Shown: positions 1 to 8,615 of the stretch, one piece after another
Layout: each line of letters opens with the position of its first letter
Numbering within the stretch: position 1 is the stretch's first letter
NCBI GenBank assembly: GCA_002452265.1
Contig: DKEW01000037.1
Coordinates: 1 to 50,257 of the forward strand
DNA from: Pelobacter sp. UBA6812
Lineage (GTDB): Bacteria > Desulfobacterota > Desulfuromonadia > Desulfuromonadales > Syntrophotaleaceae
Reading direction: 5' to 3'
DNA: 50,257 nucleotides
Program-made: the position numbers and the translations under genes
Notes under the pieces: generated by a model
The model's database searches: none
The model's input: only the letters and a program-made list of their open reading frames with translations
What the model was told of the DNA's origin: nothing

Positions 1-447
1 TTCATCGTCGGTTTCCCCGGCGAGACAGAGGCGGAATTCGCCAAGTTACTGGCGTTTGTCGAAGAGGGTCATTTCGACCGCGTCGGAGTCTTTCGCTATT
101 CCCGTGAAGAGGGAACGCCCGCCGCGGCCCTGCCTGAGCAGGTGCTCGAGCGGACCAAAAAGAGCCGTTACAATAAGCTTATGAAGGCACAACAGCGCGT
201 TTCCTTCAGGCGTAACCGGGCCCTTATCGGTCGTATTGAGCCGGTGCTGGTGGAAGGTTACAGCGAAGAAACCGAGTTGCTGCTGAGCGGTCGCAGTGTG
301 CGCCAGGCTCCCGATGTCGATGGGCAGGTTTATATCACGGCCGGTCAGGCCGACATCGGGCAGATCGTACCGTTGCGAATCACCGATTCGTCGGAATACG
401 ATCTCATCGGTGAAATCGTGGGCGATGCCGCAGAAAATCCGCTTTAA
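1..447 (+). CDS. rimO: Ribosomal protein S12 methylthiotransferase RimO, C-terminal part (5' end outside window)
   Basis: This open frame enters the window from the left and supplies about 148 C-terminal residues. It begins inside the radical-SAM core at FIVGFPGETEAEF. It continues with FDRVGVFRYSREEGTPAA and ends in a TRAM domain (GRSVRQAPDVDGQVYI and YDLIGEIV). These stretches are diagnostic of RimO rather than its tRNA-modifying relative MiaB. RimO adds a methylthio group to an aspartate of ribosomal protein S12, using two 4Fe-4S clusters and SAM. The N-terminal domain and the CxxxCxxC motif are not in the window. The next gene follows after 33 bases with its own strong ribosome-binding site, so co-transcription is plausible but not shown. 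Confidence 0.9.
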   Translation, partial: FIVGFPGETEAEFAKLLAFVEEGHFDRVGVFRYSREEGTPAAALPEQVLERTKKSRYNKLMKAQQRVSFRRNRALIGRIEPVLVEGYSEETELLLSGRSVRQAPDVDGQVYITAGQADIGQIVPLRITDSSEYDLIGEIVGDAAENPL

Positions 448-480
448 AATCGGGCTCTAAAGGAGCTACGGAGGTGTGAG

Positions 481-1476
481 GTGTCCCGCTATCGTCTGCT
501 GGCCATAGCCGTTTTATGGCTCGGCGTCGCTGCTGCTTTCTGGTATGTGCTGCAGGGGCGGGGGCAACCGCTGCAACGTACCCGGTTGCTGCTCGGGACC
601 GTGGTAGAGATCACCGTTTACGATCAGCGGCCACAGCGTTTTGCTCAGGCGGTCGAGGCAGCGTTCGATGAGATGTCCCGGCTGGAGGCACTGACCAGTT
701 TTTATCGCCGTGACAGTGATGCGGCACGTCTGTCCGCCAGGCAGGGTATCTTGCCCGTGGCACCGGAAACCCTGGAGATTCTTACTCAGGGGTTAGAGGT
801 GGGCAAAGCCAGCGGTGGCGCTTTTGACATGACGCTTGGACGACTCAAAGTCCTTTGGGGTTTCGGTTCGGCCCATCCCCGCCTGCCAGCTCCGTCCGAA
901 ATAGCGGCGGCCCTGGCTGCCAGCGGCCAAGATGTTTTGGCTGTAGAGGATGGCCGGGTGATCAAGCGTACCGACGCCTGGATCGATCTTGGCGGGATCG
1001 CCAAGGGTTACATTATTGATCGTGCCGTGGCCGTGCTGAAACAAGCAGGGGTTACCTGCGCTGCCGTTAACGCCGGTGGGGATCTACGTCTCATCGGTCA
1101 ACGTACAGCGGCCTGGCGAATCGGTATCCGTCATCCCCGGCAGGTTGATGCTCTGCTTGCCACCCTTATTTTGAAGGAACCTTTGGCGGTTGTCACTTCC
1201 GGCGATTACGAGCGATTTTTCGAACAAAGCGGGGTACGTTATCATCACCTGTTCGATCCGGCTACCGGTATGCCGGCGAGGCGCTGCCAAAGTGTGACGG
1301 TGGTATCCAGTCACGCGGTATGGGCCGATGCTCTGGCTACGGCGGTGTTTGTGCTCGGCCCGGAACAAGGCCTGGCCCTGCTGGAACGTTACCCCCAAAC
1401 CTGGGGCCTGATCGTCGCAGCCGATGGCACAACCGTGGTCAGTCCCGGTCTGCGCGAAAGGGTGGCTTGGCCGTGA
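481..1476 (+). CDS. apbE: FAD:protein FMN transferase (ApbE family)
   Basis: The 331-residue product is a flavin transferase that attaches FMN covalently to a threonine of target proteins, such as NqrB/NqrC or RnfG/RnfD-type subunits. It has an N-terminal hydrophobic segment at about residues 5-24, so it should act on the periplasmic side. I see no lipobox cysteine, unlike the lipoprotein form of the family. Family motifs are present: GGIAKGY at 171-177, NAGGDLRLIG, TSGDYERFF and HHLFDPATGMPA. A late ADALATAVFVLG is also typical. The start is GTG at 481, chosen because AGGAG and GGAGGTG lie just upstream. The stop overlaps the GTG start of the next gene, so the two should be translationally coupled. 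No flavoprotein target is encoded in the window. Confidence 0.92.
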   Translation: MSRYRLLAIAVLWLGVAAAFWYVLQGRGQPLQRTRLLLGTVVEITVYDQRPQRFAQAVEAAFDEMSRLEALTSFYRRDSDAARLSARQGILPVAPETLEILTQGLEVGKASGGAFDMTLGRLKVLWGFGSAHPRLPAPSEIAAALAASGQDVLAVEDGRVIKRTDAWIDLGGIAKGYIIDRAVAVLKQAGVTCAAVNAGGDLRLIGQRTAAWRIGIRHPRQVDALLATLILKEPLAVVTSGDYERFFEQSGVRYHHLFDPATGMPARRCQSVTVVSSHAVWADALATAVFVLGPEQGLALLERYPQTWGLIVAADGTTVVSPGLRERVAWP

Positions 1477-1856
1477 ATCACGTGCTGGGACGCCTCACGG
1501 CGGGAGATTGCTGCATCATAGCGATTCTTCTGGTGGCGGCTGTGGCAGCCTGGCTGCTGGCACGAGGATCTAAAGGGGCCACGGTGATTGCCGAACAGGA
1601 AGAGCGGGTTATCTTTACCGCCCCGTTGCATTCTCGCTGCCGAGTCTTGCTGCCTGGACCTGAAGGGGCGACGGAATTGCAGGTTGCCGAGGGACAGGCC
1701 TGGATAAGCCAATCATCTTGTCCCCAACACCTGTGTCAGCATCAGGGGGCCATTGCCAAAAATGGCGAAGCCCTTGTCTGCCTGCCAAACAGACTGCTTA
1801 TCCGTATCGTAGGCCCGCCATCTCCCGTCACCGACTATGACTTTCTCAGCCGCTGA
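1473..1856 (+). CDS. NusG domain II-containing small membrane-anchored protein
   Basis: The product is 127 residues. It has one N-terminal membrane segment (about residues 10-30, IIAILLVAAVAAWLLARG) followed by a NusG-domain-II-like beta domain. The signature is SSCPQHLCQHQG, then GEALVCLPNRLLIRI, containing the two-cysteine pair and CLPN motif of that family. The start is GTG at 1473, which overlaps the apbE stop as GTGA. A longer reading from 1320 would lie inside apbE and is rejected. The stop overlaps the ATG of the next gene by about 20 bases. Proteins of this family are commonly encoded beside ApbE and Gx-type transporters, as here. Their molecular role is unknown, and an extracytoplasmic part in flavin or quinone-linked redox maturation is only a guess. 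Confidence 0.85.
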   Translation: MNHVLGRLTAGDCCIIAILLVAAVAAWLLARGSKGATVIAEQEERVIFTAPLHSRCRVLLPGPEGATELQVAEGQAWISQSSCPQHLCQHQGAIAKNGEALVCLPNRLLIRIVGPPSPVTDYDFLSR

Positions 1857-2379
1857 ACGCACCCGGACCCGCCGCGAAGTAGTGTTGGCACTGTTCAGTG
1901 CCTTGGCCATTGGTGTCCATGCGCTGGAAGTATTAATGCCTTTACCGCTGCCCTGGTTGCGACCGGGATTCGCCAATATCCTTACTCTTTGCGCCTTGTT
2001 CCTTTACGGGGGCCGCGCTGCATGGCTGGTAACCCTCACCCGTATCGGTATTGGCAGTTTGTTGCTCGGTAGTCTTTTCTCCCCGACTTTTTTTCTGGCA
2101 CTTTCCGGCGGTCTGGTCGCTACGGCTCTGATGACTATTTTTCGTTCCGTTGCAGGTGAACGTTTGGGTCCCATCGGAATATCGGTGCTGGGTGCCAGCG
2201 GGCATGTACTTGCTCAATTGTTGGTGGCTGGCTGGCTCTTGCACCATGCCGCTTTGTGGCGTTTACTGCCGATTTTGTTGATACTGGCCCTGGTAACCGG
2301 CACCATTAACGGTGTGGCTGCCGATCTTCTTCTGGAACGCCTGCGGCAGCGCCTGGCACAATTCTCCGCGTCCTCTTGA
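1837..2379 (+). CDS. Gx transporter family / heptaprenyl diphosphate synthase component I-like membrane protein
   Basis: The product is 180 residues and very hydrophobic, with about five membrane segments. It contains the family-like stretches LPLPWLRPGFANILTL and LLGSLFSPTFFLALSGG. These match the family once named heptaprenyl diphosphate synthase component I (Hpre_diP_synt_I), now often called Gx transporters, which resemble ECF-type S components. The ATG at 1837 lies within the end of the preceding gene. The apbE, NusG-II and Gx order recurs in anaerobes and suggests a joint function, perhaps flavin or isoprenoid-quinone related. No prenyltransferase catalytic subunit (aspartate-rich DDxxD) is present in this cluster, so an enzymatic role is not supported. 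Confidence 0.8.
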   Translation: MTFSAAERTRTRREVVLALFSALAIGVHALEVLMPLPLPWLRPGFANILTLCALFLYGGRAAWLVTLTRIGIGSLLLGSLFSPTFFLALSGGLVATALMTIFRSVAGERLGPIGISVLGASGHVLAQLLVAGWLLHHAALWRLLPILLILALVTGTINGVAADLLLERLRQRLAQFSASS

Positions 2380-2414
2380 TTTGCCACTGTTTGCTGGATT
2401 GATACGAGGCTCTC

Positions 2415-4145
2415 ATGCGCAAAATGCGCTTTTTACTCCCTTATCTGGATAACTATCGGTGGATGCTGGTTGCCGGGGCGGTCTGGCTGCTGGTGACCGA
2501 TCTGCTGGGATTGCTTGGTCCCTGGCTGTTAAAGGTCGGGATTGATGGTGTGCAGGCTGGGACCATCAGGACATTGTACGGCGCCGGGATATTGCTGGCC
2601 GTCATAGCTCTGGTGCGGTTTGTGACGCGCATCTGGTCGCGTCACTACTTTTTGAATACGGCCTGCCGTCTGGAAAATGATTTGCGCCGTCATTTATTGG
2701 CTCGTCTGCTCACGCAGAGCGGGCCTTTTTTCGATAAATTTCGCACTGGCGATCTGCTATCCCGTTTTACCAATGATATCGGAAATCTGCGCACGCTGGC
2801 CGGGTTCGGGATGATGATCTTCATCAACACCCTGATGGTGTATGGCATGACCTTGGTTGTTTTGCTGGGACTGTCGCCAATGTTAACTCTGGTAGCCCTG
2901 CTGCCCTATCCGCTGATGCTGTTGCTGACCCGCTATCTGTCCAGTCGGTTGTTGACAGCTTCCGGCGAGGTTCAGCGAGGTTTGGGGCAGGTAAGTGAAG
3001 CGCTGGAGGAGGGGATCAGCGGCCAGGCTGTAATTCGCAGCTATGGATTGCGAACCCTGCGGGGCGCTTATTTCGATACCCTGAATGACCGTTACCTGGG
3101 AGCCAGCTTGCGTCTGGCCCGGTTGCGTAGTGCTCTCGGACCCAGCATGGCGCTCATCGCGCCACTTAGTACCTTGCTGATTTTTTATTTTGGTGGGCGT
3201 CAGGTTATCGATCATAAGTTATCGTTGGGGGAGTTGGTAGCCTTCAATGCGTATCTGGTGCAATTGACCATGCCAACCCTGATGCTTGGCTGGATCCTCG
3301 GACTGGTACAGCGTGGAGCCGCCAGTGCCGAGCGGTTAGCCGAAATTCTGCGCTTGGAGACACCGCTTCGGGCCATGCCGATCGATCGTGCGGATCATGC
3401 GCCATCGGTAGCCCTCAGGCAGCTTAGCTTTGCCTATGATGATACGCCGGTCTTGCACCGTTTGCAGTTCGAAGTTGCAGCCGGCAGCATGATTGGCATC
3501 GCGGGGCCGACCGGATCCGGAAAAACGACCCTGCTGCGATTGCTGGCCGGTCTTTACCCGGCACCGGTCGGGCAGGTGCTGATCGATGGTCAGGATCTGG
3601 CACATCTGGATGGTAGCGAACATCGGCAACGTGTGGCCATGGTGTCCCAGGAAGGTCGGCTGTTTTCGGGTTCCCTGCGGGATAATCTGCTGTATGCGGT
3701 GCCTGAAGGTGAGACTGAGTTGATGCATGAAGTGGCGCAGGCTGTCTGCCTGGAAGAGGAGGTGGCGGATTTTGCGCATGGGTTTGATACCCGGGTCGGT
3801 GAAGGGGGACAGTCTCTGTCCGGCGGACAACGCCAGCGGGTATGCCTCGGCCGGGCCCTTGCACGGGGTGGCAGCCTGTGGCTGTTGGATGATCCTTTCA
3901 GCCATCTCGATGCTGCAACCGCTCAAGCGATCTGGCAGCAGTTGCGACGCGTATTGGTCGGTAAAACTGTTTTTCTGGTCACGGGACAGACTTCTTTGCT
4001 GGCCAGCGCAGATCGGATCATGGTGCTGGAAGGCGGTCGCCTGGTGCAGTCCGGAAGTCATGATGAGTTGCTGGCTCAAGGCGGGTTGTATGCGCGCCTC
4101 CTGGAAAAGGAACGTCTGCAGCGGGAATTAGAGGTGCTGCCATGA
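2415..4145 (+). CDS. ABC exporter half-transporter with degenerate ATPase site (MdlA-like)
   Basis: The product is 576 residues: an N-terminal six-helix exporter membrane domain (about 1-310) and a C-terminal ATPase domain. Walker A is GPTGSGKTT near residue 365 and the signature is LSGGQRQR near 468. Walker B reads LWLLDDPFSHLD, with Asp in place of the catalytic Glu. The H-loop position reads VTGQTSLL, with Gln instead of His. Those two changes are the hallmark of the subunit that forms the degenerate ATP site in heterodimeric exporters such as MdlAB or BmrCD. The partner gene follows with an ATGA overlap, supporting a 1:1 complex in the inner membrane. The transported substrate cannot be told from sequence; lipids, peptides and drugs are all possible. 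Confidence 0.88.
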   Translation: MRKMRFLLPYLDNYRWMLVAGAVWLLVTDLLGLLGPWLLKVGIDGVQAGTIRTLYGAGILLAVIALVRFVTRIWSRHYFLNTACRLENDLRRHLLARLLTQSGPFFDKFRTGDLLSRFTNDIGNLRTLAGFGMMIFINTLMVYGMTLVVLLGLSPMLTLVALLPYPLMLLLTRYLSSRLLTASGEVQRGLGQVSEALEEGISGQAVIRSYGLRTLRGAYFDTLNDRYLGASLRLARLRSALGPSMALIAPLSTLLIFYFGGRQVIDHKLSLGELVAFNAYLVQLTMPTLMLGWILGLVQRGAASAERLAEILRLETPLRAMPIDRADHAPSVALRQLSFAYDDTPVLHRLQFEVAAGSMIGIAGPTGSGKTTLLRLLAGLYPAPVGQVLIDGQDLAHLDGSEHRQRVAMVSQEGRLFSGSLRDNLLYAVPEGETELMHEVAQAVCLEEEVADFAHGFDTRVGEGGQSLSGGQRQRVCLGRALARGGSLWLLDDPFSHLDAATAQAIWQQLRRVLVGKTVFLVTGQTSLLASADRIMVLEGGRLVQSGSHDELLAQGGLYARLLEKERLQRELEVLP

Positions 4146-5929
4146 GACGCGGAATGTTCGACATGGATGAAGTCACCGGGCGCCATCTGGATTGGGCTTT
4201 ATTCCGCCGCTTTGTGCGTTTGATTCGTCCCTATCGTGGTACCGCCATCGTTGCCATGGCCCTGTTGCCTCTCACCACAGCGGCAAGACTGGTGCAGCCC
4301 TATCTTATCAAGGTAGCCATCGACAACCATATCATGCCTGGTCACCTCGCGGGTCTGGGGGGAGTGGCTCTGTTATTTCTGGCATCAGCCTGCGGAGAGA
4401 GTCTGCTCGGGTTCTGGCAGGGGTATCTGGCCCAGGGTGTGGGACAGAAGCTCACCGCCGATTTGCGCAGTCGCGGATTCAGGCATCTGCTTCGACTGCC
4501 GGTGGCATTTTTCGACAGGCATCCATCCGGCCGTCTGGTCACGCGTCTGACCAGCGATGTGGAAAACGTCGGGGAACTTTTCAGCTCAGGTGTGGCGGCC
4601 GCTTTCGGGGAGGTATTTTCCCTTATATTCGTAGTGGCCGCGATGTTCTGGTTAAGTCCGCCTTTGACACTGGTGGCATTTGCCCTGTGTCCGTTATTGG
4701 GGCTGGTACTTTTTCTTTTCCGCCGCCGCATGCGGCAGGCCATGCGGAAAGTTCGCGCCCGGCAGGCGGAGCTCAACGGTTATCTCGCAGAGCGCATCAG
4801 CGGGGTCGGTACGGTGCGGTTATTCGGCCAGGAGCAGAGGACCCTGCAAGAATTTGATGGTCTGCAGGAAGAGTATCGAGTCAGCAATTTTGCCGCTATT
4901 CGCTGGGATGTTTTTCTGTTCAGTGCTCTGGAGACGCTGGCCGCCTTGGCTATTGCCGGCGTTCTATGGCGCGGTGGGGCTTCGGTTCTGCAGGGAGTGA
5001 CCACCTTCGGTACCCTGGTGGCGTTTCTTGAATATGTGCAACGCTTTTTTGCCCCTCTGCGCAAGCTCAGTGGCCAATACTCCCTTTTGCAGGCCAGCAA
5101 CGCCTCCCTTGAGAGGATCTTCGAACTCATCGACCAACCGACCGAGGCTTCTGGCACCAAACTCTCCGATCAAGCCCGAGGGGCATTGCAATTTGACCAG
5201 CTGTGTTTCAGTTATGACGGGCGGGACACGGTGCTTTCAGACATTGAATTGTCGATTGCCGCCGGTGAGATGGTCGGCATTGTGGGTGACACCGGGAGTG
5301 GCAAGACTACGCTTGGCCGGCTGTTGTTGCGGTTTTACGAACCTACCGGGGGTCGTATCCTGCTGGATGGTCAGAATCTCGCCGAACTCGACCCGGCACA
5401 AGTTCGTCGCCGGATCGGTTGGGTTTCCCAGGAGCCGTTTCTTTTCGCCGGTACGGTACGTGACAATCTTGATCCGCTGGTAGCCCTTTCCGATCCGCAA
5501 CTGCGGGCGCTGCTGGAGGTTTGCGGCGCCTGGCCGGCGGTGGAACGCCTGGGAGGTCTGCAGGGTGTTCTGAAAGAGCGCGGTCGCAACCTGTCGGCGG
5601 GCGAACGCCAGCTATTATGCCTGGTCCGCACCCTGGTGAACGATCCCCCGATCCTGCTGTTTGATGAGGCAACCAGCCGCCTTGATGCCGAAACCGAAGC
5701 GATTGTTCAAAAGCAAATGGAGAGGTCCAGACATGGTCGAACGGTATTGGTGATCGCCCATCGGTTACGTTCGATCCAGCATGCGGATCGTATCGTATTT
5801 CTTCATCGGGGGCGTATTCGCGAGGTGGGAACGCACGTACAACTGTTGGCACAAAACGGACTATATGCACGCCTATGGCGTTTGCAGCATCTCGATCTCA
5901 ACGGGGTGCCAGCTGCAGAGCAGGCATAA
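4142..5929 (+). CDS. ABC exporter half-transporter, catalytic partner (MdlB-like)
   Basis: The product is 595 residues with the exporter membrane domain at about 20-330 and an ATPase domain after it. Walker A is GDTGSGKTT near residue 381. Walker B is ILLFDEATSRLD, keeping the catalytic Glu, and the H-loop is VIAHRLRSI, keeping His. Its ABC signature is LSAGERQ instead of LSGGQ. In a heterodimer this altered signature pairs with the altered Walker B and H-loop of the upstream subunit. That leaves one consensus site and one degenerate site. The start overlaps the previous stop by four bases. A 48-base gap separates its stop from the convergent PilZ gene, with only a weak short hairpin between. 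Confidence 0.9.
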   Translation: MRRGMFDMDEVTGRHLDWALFRRFVRLIRPYRGTAIVAMALLPLTTAARLVQPYLIKVAIDNHIMPGHLAGLGGVALLFLASACGESLLGFWQGYLAQGVGQKLTADLRSRGFRHLLRLPVAFFDRHPSGRLVTRLTSDVENVGELFSSGVAAAFGEVFSLIFVVAAMFWLSPPLTLVAFALCPLLGLVLFLFRRRMRQAMRKVRARQAELNGYLAERISGVGTVRLFGQEQRTLQEFDGLQEEYRVSNFAAIRWDVFLFSALETLAALAIAGVLWRGGASVLQGVTTFGTLVAFLEYVQRFFAPLRKLSGQYSLLQASNASLERIFELIDQPTEASGTKLSDQARGALQFDQLCFSYDGRDTVLSDIELSIAAGEMVGIVGDTGSGKTTLGRLLLRFYEPTGGRILLDGQNLAELDPAQVRRRIGWVSQEPFLFAGTVRDNLDPLVALSDPQLRALLEVCGAWPAVERLGGLQGVLKERGRNLSAGERQLLCLVRTLVNDPPILLFDEATSRLDAETEAIVQKQMERSRHGRTVLVIAHRLRSIQHADRIVFLHRGRIREVGTHVQLLAQNGLYARLWRLQHLDLNGVPAAEQA

Positions 5930-5977
5930 ATTGACGGGAGGTTGTGCCGCGATGGGGCGCGACCCATGGGCTAACTG

Positions 5978-6691
5978 TCAGGGTTGGTCAGATCGCAAGC
6001 GGATATAGCGGCAGATGGCCAGCAGATCGTTCAGGTCCAGAGACAGAAACTGCAGGCCCACACCGGGGGGCAAATTCCTGTTGACAGGTTCCTGCTCTGT
6101 ATTGATCCAGGCGATACTGGCCTGACAGGCGATAAGCCGGGTGGTGCCGGGCAGTAAGAATTCGACATGCAATAATTGTTCTAGGGGTGGCGGTTGCCTT
6201 GTCTCGATGAACATACCGCCTGAACAAAGGTTGACGCAAGACCCGCACTGCATGGTTTGGCCATTTAATCCGTAACGCACCTCCAGGCACATGGGGATGC
6301 GCGGAAAGGAACGATAAGGCAGCCCCAGAATGCGGCGGGCTGCTGCCATCAACAAATGCTTGCTGAGTGGCTTGAACAGGATGTCGGCGCAACGCGCCTT
6401 CAGGCAGCGGTTGAGATCCTCGGGGTTGCGGCTTTCCACCATCAGTACTACGGGGATGTGTCTCAACTGGGGATCTTTGTTGATGCGACGACAGAGCTCG
6501 TCCCCAGGCATGCCCGCAGCGTTCAAATCGACCATCACCAGATTGGGCCAACTATGGTCGAGCAGCTGCCATGCTTCCAGACCATTCTCAACCACCTGCA
6601 AGGCAAACCCTTCCTGCCGGCAAAAATCTATGTCTGATTCAAAAAACTCCAGAAGATCACGGGTGATCATTACATTGAGGTTGTCTGGCAT
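5978..6691 (-). CDS. Response regulator receiver-PilZ domain protein
   Basis: The product is 237 residues. The N-terminal part (about 1-120) is a CheY-like receiver with the phospho-acceptor region LVMVDLNAAGMPG and the late conserved lysine in LFKPLSKH. The C-terminal part is a PilZ domain with RSFPRIP (the RxxxR arm) and the CVNLCSGGMFIE strand (the D/NxSxxG motif, here NLCSGG). PilZ domains bind cyclic-di-GMP, so the protein may join a phosphorelay to c-di-GMP signalling. The usual small residue after Asn is Cys here, which may alter binding. GGAGG lies six to seven bases ahead of the ATG at 6691. There is no DNA-binding domain and no kinase nearby. Confidence 0.85.
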   Translation of the reverse strand: MPDNLNVMITRDLLEFFESDIDFCRQEGFALQVVENGLEAWQLLDHSWPNLVMVDLNAAGMPGDELCRRINKDPQLRHIPVVLMVESRNPEDLNRCLKARCADILFKPLSKHLLMAAARRILGLPYRSFPRIPMCLEVRYGLNGQTMQCGSCVNLCSGGMFIETRQPPPLEQLLHVEFLLPGTTRLIACQASIAWINTEQEPVNRNLPPGVGLQFLSLDLNDLLAICRYIRLRSDQP

Positions 6692-6840
6692 AGAGGCCTC
6701 CGGGGTGATTCTTGTGACTGTTTAATCGGCATACCATTAAATTATAAAGAGATCGGCCGTTTAGCCAAGTGCATGGCGAACATTTTGTTTCGATTATAGT
6801 CCTAATGCAGTTCCTCGAGGAAGCCTCTTGCCGGAAAACG

Positions 6841-6872
6841 GAAAAAAGTCCCCGAAGCCTGGGCTTCGGGGG
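6841..6872 (-). terminator. Rho-independent terminator of the symporter gene
   Basis: On the minus strand a perfect GC-rich stem (CCCCGAAGCC with GGCTTCGGGG, two-base loop) is followed by TTTTTT. It lies about 35 bases past the stop of the symporter gene ending at 6906. Confidence 0.9.
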
Positions 6873-6905
6873 AGTTGCCGATAAAGATAAAGCAGAATGC
6901 AGAGC

Positions 6906-8312
6906 TTAGGCAGTACCCTCCGGCGCGACAAGCGGTTGGCGGGACACCCATGCCGTCAGTGAGAAAACCAGAAGGTTTGCAAATACCCCGACCAAAAGGC
7001 CGTCAAAACCACCGGGCGCATCCAGCAGTTGGTTCCAGACGAATACGCCGCACAATCCGGCCGCGGCACCGGCGCAAAATGCGCCGGTACCGGCACGTAT
7101 GCCGAGCAGTGTGGCCGCCAGCGGTACAAGAATGATGGGCGACCAGAATTGGTAAGCGTAAATAAGAATATCGATCAGGCTTTTAATGCTGATGGCGAAT
7201 ACGACAGAGATCGAACCGGTGACCAGCGTGGCCAATCGTGCAAACAGCAGCCCCCGTTTTGGGGCCAGGGGGCGCGGCAGTAGCGGGTTGACAATATCGT
7301 TGACAAAAGCCACCGAGGCACTGTTGAGGAACGAATCGGCAGACGACATAACCACCGCAATGATGCCTGCCACGACCAGCCCGCGCAGGCCGATGGGCAG
7401 GACCGTTTCAACCACATAGGGCAGGGCGAGGTTGGCATTGAGTTCCGGGTTAAGAGCCAGTGCCACCAGGCCGATGCCCCCGGCAATTGCGAAAAACGGG
7501 ATGGAGAAAAGACCGCTCCACATGGTTCCGCGGCAGGTTGCACGGGTATTGCGACTGATGAACAGGCGCCGCACATAAGGCGGTACCAGAGTTTCGCCAA
7601 GCAGGAAGGTCAAAAACAGCGACAGAACCTGTATCTTGGACAGTTGCCCGAATAGATCGAAATGCCCGGCCGGCACTTTGGCCGCCAGGGCTGCCATGCC
7701 ACCGACTTCGCGCACGCCGAGAATCAATGCCAGCGGGATGCCTACGGCTAAAACACAAAATTGGAGGACATCCGTGGCCACGACTGCACGCATACCACCC
7801 AAGGTATCGTAGATAATGACGATGCTCATCCCGAGCAGGATGCCGGTCGGTACCGGCAGGCCCAGAAAAAGGTTGAACAGGTAGCCCATGCCGCCGACCT
7901 GGGCACCGAGGATGCCGGCGCATAGCAGCACGGAAAAGATACCGGTGACCACCTTGCCGATTTTACCGTAATTGACCTCCATGACGTCACCTACGGAAAT
8001 GGCATCGGGAAAACGCCCCATGCGCGGACCGATGAAGCTTGCCACCAGCACCTCTTTTAAACTGAATCCCCATAGCACAGCGATGTTGATGATACCCAGG
8101 GTAAAGACTTTTTCAGCGTTGCCCATGGTAAAACCGCCACCGATAAACGAAGCAGACAGGGTCATGGCGATGACCAGCGCACTGTAGCCGCGATCCGCCA
8201 CCGCGTAATCTTCCAGATCTTTGACCCGGCGACCGGCCCACAGGCCCAGTCCCAATACGCAGAACAGGTAAACAAGAATGATGATCTGGTCAGCTAGATG
8301 CAACATCGCCAT
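6906..8312 (-). CDS. Sodium:solute symporter family protein (SSS)
   Basis: The product is about 468 residues with 12-13 membrane segments, typical of the sodium/solute symporter family. SSS-type features include LEDYAVADRGYSALVIAMTL near the N-terminus, SFIGGGFTMG, LGGMRAVVATDVLQ and SSADSFLNSASVAFVNDI. The last matches the family sodium-site region around the Ser-Ser-Ala-Asp motif. The start chosen is ATG at 8312, because AAGGAGG lies eight bases ahead of it. A TTG further out at 8330 would overlap that ribosome site. The substrate is not predictable; relatives take up proline, pantothenate, acetate or other small organic acids. The gene stands alone, with its own terminator and a 300-base upstream spacer. 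Confidence 0.88.
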   Translation of the reverse strand: MAMLHLADQIIILVYLFCVLGLGLWAGRRVKDLEDYAVADRGYSALVIAMTLSASFIGGGFTMGNAEKVFTLGIINIAVLWGFSLKEVLVASFIGPRMGRFPDAISVGDVMEVNYGKIGKVVTGIFSVLLCAGILGAQVGGMGYLFNLFLGLPVPTGILLGMSIVIIYDTLGGMRAVVATDVLQFCVLAVGIPLALILGVREVGGMAALAAKVPAGHFDLFGQLSKIQVLSLFLTFLLGETLVPPYVRRLFISRNTRATCRGTMWSGLFSIPFFAIAGGIGLVALALNPELNANLALPYVVETVLPIGLRGLVVAGIIAVVMSSADSFLNSASVAFVNDIVNPLLPRPLAPKRGLLFARLATLVTGSISVVFAISIKSLIDILIYAYQFWSPIILVPLAATLLGIRAGTGAFCAGAAAGLCGVFVWNQLLDAPGGFDGLLVGVFANLLVFSLTAWVSRQPLVAPEGTA

Positions 8313-8615
8313 GTGTGGTTCCTCCTTCAATGGTCATTGGAAATACAACATATTGTAAAAACTGAGATTTTGAAGATATCGGCAACGTTTAAAGGTGTCA
8401 AGGTGTATCTAGCAATGTGGTGCAAGTTTGAATTGAAGGGCCAGATAGATATTCGTATGACTTATTTTATAGAGGAGGGTTTTGGATTTCTTGTGTTTTT
8501 TGTGTATATTTTGAAGTCTTTATGAAATACTTGCCGGCCTTTTAAATGTTGAAATAGAGTCCCCGTTAAATTTTATAGCGAAAGTAGAGTTGCGTTATTC
8601 TGCTGGGAAGGGGTT
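8313..8615. other. Divergent intergenic region, AT-rich
   Basis: This 303-base spacer separates the divergent symporter and toroid-protein genes and is clearly richer in A and T than its neighbours. A weak sigma-70-like pair, TTGAAG at 8433 and TATGAC at 8456 with a 17-base spacer, points to the right. I see no convincing operator or RNA structure. The 75-codon frame across it lacks a ribosome site and is not called. Confidence 0.4.

Noticed and set aside
3336..4079. 247-codon minus-strand frame opposite the first ABC gene
   Set aside because: Covers the conserved ATPase domain in antisense; no start signal.
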